DNA from: Endomicrobiia bacterium
GTDB taxonomy: Bacteria; Elusimicrobiota; Endomicrobiia; Endomicrobiales; Endomicrobiaceae
Length of the DNA stretch: 6,390 nt
Assembly (NCBI GenBank): GCA_009782015.1
Contig: WQUP01000065.1
Span: forward strand, 1-6,390
Direction: 5' to 3'
Shown: positions 1-3,855 of the stretch, one piece after another
Layout of the letters: each line of letters opens with the position of its first letter
Position numbering within the stretch: the stretch's first letter is position 1
Notes under the pieces: model-generated
Seen by the model: the letters and a program-made list of their open reading frames with translations, nothing else
Told to the model about the DNA's origin: nothing
Databases searched by the model: none
Made by a program: the position numbers and the translations under genes

Positions 1-20
1 TCTTTTGGAATTGTTGCCAT
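1..20 (-). CDS. Start of an unidentified gene running off the left edge (partial)
   Basis: On the minus strand an ATG (positions 20-18) opens a frame reading M-A-T-I-P-K before the window ends. It is preceded by a good Shine-Dalgarno sequence, GAGGTG (minus strand of 26-31), five bases before the ATG. Only six codons are visible, so no function can be given. The gene would run in the same direction as the membrane protease gene upstream and is separated from it by repeat element I, so it could be the next gene of the same transcript. It could also be a chance ATG after a purine-rich stretch; the strong ribosome binding site is the only support. Confidence 0.45.
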
Positions 21-25
21 TTAAA

Positions 26-31
26 CACCTC
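26..31 (-). promoter_or_regulatory. Ribosome binding site for the left-edge partial gene
   Basis: The minus strand reads GAGGTG here, five bases ahead of the ATG at 20-18. It lies just outside the left arm of repeat element I. Confidence 0.45.
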
Positions 32-37
32 AAAGGA

Positions 38-181
38 AGAGTGAAGAGTGAAGAGTGAGGAGTGAAGATACGGCAAGTCGTTAATTCCCTTTTAATATAA
101 AGGGGTGGCAGGAACGAAGTTCCTGACGGGGTATGGTTGCCGTTGTCGTATCTTCACTCCTCACTCTTCAATCTTCACTCT
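38..181. repeat. Repeat element I: heptamer-armed inverted repeat with two inner hairpins
   Basis: The left arm, 38-71, is four tandem heptamers (AGAGTGA three times, then GGAGTGA) followed by AGATAC. The right arm, 148-181, read on the minus strand, has the same layout (AGAGTGA, AGATTGA, AGAGTGA, GGAGTGA, AGATAC). It matches the left arm at 33 of 34 positions, so the region could fold into one long stem. The 76-nt core holds two short palindromes. One is CCCTTT/AAAGGG at 87-92 and 99-104. The other is CAGGAAC/GTTCCTG at 109-115 and 119-125, with a GAA loop. The right arm overlaps the last codons and stop of the membrane protease gene. The design matches element II, which brackets the same gene on its other side. 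Confidence 0.85.
109..125. other. Small hairpin in the core of element I
   Basis: A perfect 7-bp stem, CAGGAAC with GTTCCTG, closes a three-base GAA loop. There is no U-run next to it, so it does not look like an intrinsic terminator. It takes the same place as the TGA-loop hairpins of element II. Confidence 0.6.
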
Positions 182-864
182 GTCGTTCTAAACGCCGTTA
201 CAATTTCGCTGATGCCGCCGTAGATAAAAAAGTAAAAGCCAGCAATATTTTCCGCCATCTGACCGGCAAGTTCTCCAAGGCCGATCTCATGCGGGAAAGC
301 AAAAGCCATCAGAACGGAAAACACAACCACGTTCACCGCAATCATCGCGACATAAGAGAAAAACACGCCGTAAACTTTCAAATCCGGCTGGCCGATACTC
401 AATATATATATAGTCAGCGCAATGTGGAAGGCTATTGTCAGTCCGGCTAAGAACAGAAAGTACGGATAGTAAAGCCTGATGTCCGTAAACCAGCCGGCTA
501 GCACATATATGACCACTAAGATTATCGTATAAATCGGAAAAAAGTACGGGGCAAGCGTTATCCAAATGTTGTCTTTGGTCAAAACCACGCTTCCGGACTC
601 TTGGCCTACTGTAAACTTTTTGATTCTTGCGCCGCTGATTATGCCGGCTATCGCATGAGAAAGCTCGTGGCCGAAAACGTAAGTGCGCAAAGGCTTGTAA
701 AAAGCTATCTGAAATACCATGTAGCAAAAAATTCCCAGCCAAAAAGGAATATACTCTCTGCCGCCGTTTCCTGCAAACGAGAGAAACGCCGTTACAAGCG
801 TATAAGCCCCGGCAGCAACGGCCGGAAGCGCGATTAAAGCAAATATGCTTCGGATTAGTTTCAC
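175..864 (-). CDS. Polytopic membrane protein, candidate M50-type (site-2-like) metalloprotease
   Basis: A 229-residue inner-membrane protein with about six hydrophobic segments (roughly residues 5-27, 41-58, 102-122, 131-155, 169-190 and 205-222). At the start of a hydrophobic stretch it carries H66-E-L-S-H70, the HExxH zinc motif, in the context GHELSHAIAGIISGA typical of M50 and M50B-like intramembrane proteases. These cleave membrane-embedded substrates such as anti-sigma factors. D161, in a G-Q-P-D-L segment, is the best candidate for the third zinc ligand. The textbook NxxPxxxLDG motif is absent, so the match is to the looser M50B-like group and the substrate is unknown. The start is GTG at 864, chosen for an AGGA eight bases upstream. 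The gene is transcribed away from the pyrophosphatase gene from a shared spacer. Its last two sense bases and stop region (Glu-TGA) lie inside a repeat heptamer of element I. Membrane protein: high confidence; active protease: moderate confidence. Confidence 0.8.
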   Translation of the reverse strand: MKLIRSIFALIALPAVAAGAYTLVTAFLSFAGNGGREYIPFWLGIFCYMVFQIAFYKPLRTYVFGHELSHAIAGIISGARIKKFTVGQESGSVVLTKDNIWITLAPYFFPIYTIILVVIYVLAGWFTDIRLYYPYFLFLAGLTIAFHIALTIYILSIGQPDLKVYGVFFSYVAMIAVNVVVFSVLMAFAFPHEIGLGELAGQMAENIAGFYFFIYGGISEIVTAFRTTE

Positions 865-872
865 TCAAAACA

Positions 873-876
873 TCCT
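873..876 (-). promoter_or_regulatory. Ribosome binding site deciding the GTG start of the membrane protease
   Basis: The minus strand reads AGGA here, eight bases ahead of GTG at 864-862. No in-frame ATG lies near the N-terminus, and the hydrophobic segment that follows K-L-I-R fits a true N-terminus. Confidence 0.6.
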
Positions 877-898
877 GTTTCTCAAATTTTCAGGTGTG

Positions 899-927
899 AT
901 TGTAGCTAATTATGAGGCAGACGGCAA
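899..927 (-). promoter_or_regulatory. Leftward sigma-70-type promoter for the membrane protease gene
   Basis: The minus strand has TTGCCG (922-927) and TACAAT (899-904) separated by 17 bases, the ideal spacing. Transcription would start near 892, giving a 5' leader of about 27 nt with the AGGA site inside it. The -35 box straddles the outer edge of repeat element II, at the mirror position of the rightward -35 box at 1081-1086. Confidence 0.6.
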
Positions 928-969
928 ACAAAAGAGTGAAGAGTGAGGAGTGAAAAGTGAAGATAATGA

Positions 970-988
970 GTTTTCGCTGAGCGAAAAC
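970..988. other. Perfect 8-bp hairpin in element II
   Basis: GTTTTCGC (970-977) and GCGAAAAC (981-988) pair perfectly around a TGA loop. No T-run follows on either strand, so a terminator role is not supported. Confidence 0.7.
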
Positions 989-997
989 CTATAATAA

Positions 998-1038
998 GTT
1001 TCTTGGACATTGTCCCTGAGGGACAATGTCCAAGAAAC
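998..1038. other. Perfect 19-bp hairpin (41-nt palindrome) in element II
   Basis: The left strand 998-1016 and right strand 1020-1038 are exact reverse complements around a TGA loop. This is far longer than expected by chance and has no mismatch, which suggests recent origin or selection. No U-tract follows on either strand, so it is unlike an intrinsic terminator. It could be a REP-like palindrome recognised by a transposase, an RNA processing or stability element, or a cruciform between the divergent promoters. None of these can be chosen from sequence alone. Confidence 0.8.
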
Positions 1039-1080
1039 ACAACATCTCCACTCCTCACTTTTCACTCTCCACTCTGTTGT

Positions 1081-1110
1081 TTGACAGATGCCGCCATAAA
1101 ATCGTATAAT
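1081..1110 (+). promoter_or_regulatory. Rightward perfect-consensus sigma-70 promoter for the pyrophosphatase gene
   Basis: TTGACA at 1081-1086 and TATAAT at 1105-1110 are both exact consensus boxes, separated by 18 bases. Transcription would start near 1117. The first three bases of the -35 box belong to the right arm of element II. This should be a strong constitutive promoter for a housekeeping energy gene, with any control more likely in the leader that follows. Confidence 0.8.
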
Positions 1111-1116
1111 TCTTTC

Positions 1117-1285
1117 CGATATTTAACCCGCCGGACAAAATCCGTCGGGTTATTCGCTTGTAAATAAATCAGACATGCCAGCATACAGGCAGCTTAATCA
1201 AAAATTATCCTGCAAGCATTCTTACCGGCTCTTTCAGCCGGTCTTTACCATTAAGCCGGCAAGTCTTAAAAAAGGAGTCTCAGAC
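1117..1285 (+). promoter_or_regulatory. Structured 5' leader of the pyrophosphatase mRNA
   Basis: About 170 nt lie between the predicted transcription start and the start codon. They hold three hairpins. H1 (1125-1151) is an 11-bp stem with one mismatch and a CAAAA loop. H2 (1189-1213) has 8 of 10 pairs and also a CAAAA loop. H3 (1224-1242) is ACCGGCT/AGCCGGT with a five-base loop. A third copy of the H3 strand, AGCCGGC at 1254-1260 and just before the ribosome binding site, could compete for the left strand of H3, so alternative folds are possible. I do not recognise a known riboswitch here. Confidence 0.45.
1271..1277 (+). promoter_or_regulatory. Ribosome binding site that sets the pyrophosphatase start
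   Basis: AAAGGAG ends eight bases before ATG 1286. The in-frame ATG further upstream at 1175 has no such site and would add 37 residues with no membrane-protein character, so 1286 is preferred. Confidence 0.85.
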
Positions 1286-3697
1286 ATGCAGTTAAGTAAG
1301 ATTTTATCTCTCAAGAAGTTGGCGGGCATTTTCGCTTTGATGCTTGCGGCAGTAAGACAATCGTCTGCAAGCGAAGCGGATCTGGTAATTCCGGATCTTT
1401 CTTCGGTAAGTTTTTTAGGAAACGCCGTAAGCGGACACGCTCTTTTGCTGTTTGGATTCATAATATGCGCGTTCGGTTTAGGCTTTGGAATTTATCATTT
1501 CCTCGGGATTAAAAATCTCTCGGTTCACAAATCGATGAAAGAGATATCCGAACTTATATATGAAACCTGCAAAACATATCTCATAACGCAGGGAAAATTC
1601 ATAATAGGCCTTGAAATACTTCTCGCAATAATCATAGTCATTTATTTCGGAGGACTTCAGCATTTTTCAGCGCTCAAAGTCGCGGTCATAGTGCTTTGCA
1701 GCGTCATAGGCATAGCGGGCAGCTACACAGTGGCGTGGTTCGGCATGAGAATAAACACTTTCGCCAACTCCCGCACGGCTTTCGCAAGCCTTAAGGGAAA
1801 ACCTTTTCCGCTTTACGCCATACCTCTTCGCGCCGGAATGAGCGTGGGGATGCTGCTCATAAGCATAGAGCTTACCATAATGCTTATCATACTTCTCTTT
1901 ATACCCGCCGACTTTGCAGGCGCTTGCTTTATCGGTTTTGCAATCGGAGAATCGCTCGGCGCTTCAGTTTTGAGAATCGCCGGCGGAATATTTACAAAGA
2001 TCGCAGACATCGGCTCGGATCTTATGAAAATCGTTTTCAATATTAAAGAAGACGACGCCAGAAACCCGGGAGTTATCGCGGACTGCACCGGCGACAATGC
2101 CGGCGACTCCGTAGGCCCTACCGCAGACGGCTTTGAAACTTACGGCGTGACGGGAGTTGCTCTTATCACGTTCATAGTTTTGGCGGTCGGCGACCCTGAA
2201 ATGCAGATAAAGCTTTTGGTCTGGATTTTTGTGATGCGCCTTATGATGCTCATATCAAGCGCAATTTCCTACGCGCTTAACTCGTTTATAGCAAAAATCA
2301 GATACGCCGCGTCAGACAAGATGAACTTTGAGTCGCCGCTCACTTCGCTTGTATGGATAACTTCCGCAGTTTCAATAATCATCACGTTCATCGTATCGTA
2401 TTTCGTAATAGGCGACTTGGGAGACGGAACGCTTTGGTGGAAACTTTCGCTCATTATCAGCTGCGGAACCATCGCAGGCGCGGTAATCCCCGAAATAGTA
2501 AAGATATTCACGTCGGTAAAAAGCGCTTTCGTGCAAAACGTCGTAACTTCTTCAAAGCACGGCGGAGCTTCGCTCAATATTTTGGCAGGACTTACGTCCG
2601 GAAATTACAGCGCTTACTGGATGGGCATTGCGATAATAATACTCATGGCCATAGCTTACGCCATAAGCTCTTTAGGGCTTAGCGAGATAATGATAGCGCC
2701 CGCGGTATTTTCATTCGGACTTGTCGCTTTCGGATTTTTGGGAATGGGTCCCGTCACAATAGCCGTTGACTCTTACGGGCCGGTGACGGACAACGCGCAG
2801 TCGGTTTACGAGCTTTCGCTCATCGAAAGCGTTCCCAACGTCAGCCAAGAGATAGAAAAAGATTTCGGTTTCAAACCCGTTTTCGATAAGTCAAAGATTT
2901 TGCTTGAAGAAAACGACGGAGCCGGAAACACGTTTAAAGCCACGGCAAAACCGGTGCTCATAGGCACGGCGGTCGTAGGCTCGACAACGATGATATTTTC
3001 AATAATAGTCATACTCACGGCAGGCCTTACTTCCGGCCTTGAGAATCTTTCCATACTTCACGCTCCGTTCCTGCTCGGGCTTATAGCGGGCGGCGCGATG
3101 ATTTACTGGTTTACCGGCGCGTCAAACCACGCCGTAACAAGCGGAGCCTATAAAGCCGTGGAGTTTATAAAAAACAACATAAAGCTCGACGGCTCGGCAA
3201 CAAAAGCTTCGACGCAAGATTCCAAAAAAGTGGTTGAGATATGCACGATATACGCGCAGAAAGGAATGATAAATTTGTTCTTGGTCGTATTTTTTACGAC
3301 TCTCGCGTTTGCTTTTGTTGAGCCGTTCTTCTTTATCGGCTATCTCATTTCAATAGCTTTGTTCGGCTTGTTTCAAGCGATATTTATGGCCAACGCCGGC
3401 GGAGCATGGGACAACGCCAAGAAGTTTGTTGAAGTTGACCTTCGCGAGAAAGGCACCGAGCTTCATAAAGCGACGGTAGTCGGCGACACGGTCGGCGACC
3501 CTTTCAAAGACACTTCTTCCGTAGCCATGAACCCTATAATAAAGTTCACAACGCTTTTCGGTCTTTTGGCCTTGGAGCTTTCCGTTGTTCTTATGCAAAA
3601 AAACATACTCATCACAACCATAGCCGCCGCGCTATTGTTTGCGGCAGCGCTTGTGTTTGTGGTAAGATCTTTTACTAGTATGAGAAACAAAGAATAA
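1286..3697 (+). CDS. hppA: Ion-translocating membrane pyrophosphatase, divergent K+-independent type
   Basis: An 803-residue inner-membrane pump with about 16 transmembrane helices that couples pyrophosphate hydrolysis to H+ (possibly Na+) export. Active-site motifs, in order, are K238 and D241-I-G-S-D245; E255-D-D-A-R-N; the D266, D270, D274, D281 ladder; D495-SYGPVT-D502-N; N548 in GNTFK; WD709NAK; and D734-TVG-D738-PFK-D742. The semi-conserved gate glutamate is E284, three residues after D281, as in the Thermotoga enzyme. K551, in GNTFK, takes the place of the Ala that marks K+-dependent enzymes. Unlike classical forms, the DVGADLVGKVE signature reads DIGSDLMKIVF and its loop is one residue shorter. 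The D502-N548 gap is 46 residues against about 27 in the plant enzyme, and the loop after WDNAKK is about seven residues shorter. The N-terminus resembles a signal peptide (hydrophobic residues about 12-22, then SSA-SEA). It ends in tandem TAA stops. Family certain; divergent H+-PPase subgroup likely; ion not provable from sequence. Confidence 0.95.
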   Translation: MQLSKILSLKKLAGIFALMLAAVRQSSASEADLVIPDLSSVSFLGNAVSGHALLLFGFIICAFGLGFGIYHFLGIKNLSVHKSMKEISELIYETCKTYLITQGKFIIGLEILLAIIIVIYFGGLQHFSALKVAVIVLCSVIGIAGSYTVAWFGMRINTFANSRTAFASLKGKPFPLYAIPLRAGMSVGMLLISIELTIMLIILLFIPADFAGACFIGFAIGESLGASVLRIAGGIFTKIADIGSDLMKIVFNIKEDDARNPGVIADCTGDNAGDSVGPTADGFETYGVTGVALITFIVLAVGDPEMQIKLLVWIFVMRLMMLISSAISYALNSFIAKIRYAASDKMNFESPLTSLVWITSAVSIIITFIVSYFVIGDLGDGTLWWKLSLIISCGTIAGAVIPEIVKIFTSVKSAFVQNVVTSSKHGGASLNILAGLTSGNYSAYWMGIAIIILMAIAYAISSLGLSEIMIAPAVFSFGLVAFGFLGMGPVTIAVDSYGPVTDNAQSVYELSLIESVPNVSQEIEKDFGFKPVFDKSKILLEENDGAGNTFKATAKPVLIGTAVVGSTTMIFSIIVILTAGLTSGLENLSILHAPFLLGLIAGGAMIYWFTGASNHAVTSGAYKAVEFIKNNIKLDGSATKASTQDSKKVVEICTIYAQKGMINLFLVVFFTTLAFAFVEPFFFIGYLISIALFGLFQAIFMANAGGAWDNAKKFVEVDLREKGTELHKATVVGDTVGDPFKDTSSVAMNPIIKFTTLFGLLALELSVVLMQKNILITTIAAALLFAAALVFVVRSFTSMRNKE

Positions 3698-3698
3698 T

Positions 3699-3852
3699 AA
3701 CGGCAGTTAATAGTTAATAATTAATAACGGCAAAACCCCGGCGGCATTATAAGTCGCCGGGGTTTTGCCGTTTATTTTGAAGCAACTCGTCCTGTCTGCA
3801 AAGCCGTTGCCGTTAACTATTAATTATTAACTATTAATTATTAACTGCCGTT
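3699..3852. repeat. Repeat element III: AGTTAAT-heptamer inverted repeat around a terminator
   Basis: The left arm (3699-3725) reads AACGGC, then AGTTAAT, AGTTAAT, AATTAAT. The right arm (3812-3852), on the minus strand, reads AACGGC, then AGTTAAT, AATTAAT, AGTTAAT, AATTAAT and a partial AGTTAA. The unit is again seven bases with an A/G-variable second position, as in elements I and II, but the heptamer family differs. The arms differ in unit number (three against four and a fraction), which points to gain or loss of whole units. The element fills the space between the convergent pyrophosphatase and autotransporter genes, starting right at one stop and three bases from the other. Confidence 0.85.
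3726..3772. terminator. Bidirectional terminator between convergent genes
   Basis: A perfect 18-bp stem (3726-3743 with 3755-3772) contains the GC-rich block CCCCGGCG and closes an 11-nt loop. On the plus strand it is followed by TTTATTTT, giving a moderate U-tract for the pyrophosphatase transcript ending at 3697. On the minus strand the AAAA of the stem and the AT-rich heptamers follow, so it can also serve the autotransporter transcript ending at 3856. It is nested inside element III. Confidence 0.8.
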
Positions 3853-3855
3853 CTT

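Larger units (their letters stand above)
925..1083. repeat. Repeat element II: heptamer-armed inverted repeat with two perfect hairpins and promoter boxes at its ends
   Basis: The arms at 925-965 and 1043-1083 align without gaps over 41 bases with eight mismatches, seven of them A/G exchanges. Each arm has four 7-nt units of the AGAGTGA/GGAGTGA/AAAGTGA type followed by AGATA or AGATG pointing inward, the same plan as element I. The core holds two perfect palindromes with TGA loops (970-988 and 998-1038). The outermost bases of both arms, read outward, are GTTTG. They begin the -35 boxes of the leftward and rightward promoters. The element fills most of the spacer between the divergent protease and pyrophosphatase genes. 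Confidence 0.85.

Noticed and set aside
38..181. CRISPR array or direct tandem repeat
   Set aside because: The units are 7 nt and contiguous without spacers, and the two arrays are inverted relative to each other.
287..868. Overlapping open frames on either strand inside the protease, pyrophosphatase and autotransporter genes
   Set aside because: They lack ribosome binding sites and recognisable domains, have Arg/Cys/His-rich low-quality composition, and overlap well-supported genes, so they are frame shadows.
990..995. Extra -10 box TATAAT inside element II
   Set aside because: No acceptable -35 box lies 16-18 bases upstream on the plus strand. The sequence there is part of the small hairpin.
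998..1038. Intrinsic terminator
   Set aside because: The stem is perfect, but no T-run follows on either strand (ACAACATC on the plus side, TTATTATAGG on the minus side), and it lies upstream of both divergent promoters rather than at a gene end.
1175..1285. Upstream in-frame ATG at 1175 as the pyrophosphatase start
   Set aside because: It has no ribosome binding site, and the 37 added residues do not look like a membrane protein or a signal peptide. ATG 1286 has AAAGGAG at ideal spacing, and the region is better read as leader RNA.
1117..1285. Known Na+ or other riboswitch class
   Set aside because: I could not match the leader to any consensus I can recall with confidence; only generic hairpins are supported.
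1286..3697. Classical K+-dependent Na+-pumping pyrophosphatase
   Set aside because: The residue after GNTF is Lys (K551) rather than Ala, and loop lengths differ from classical forms. Na+ transport cannot be excluded but is not favoured.
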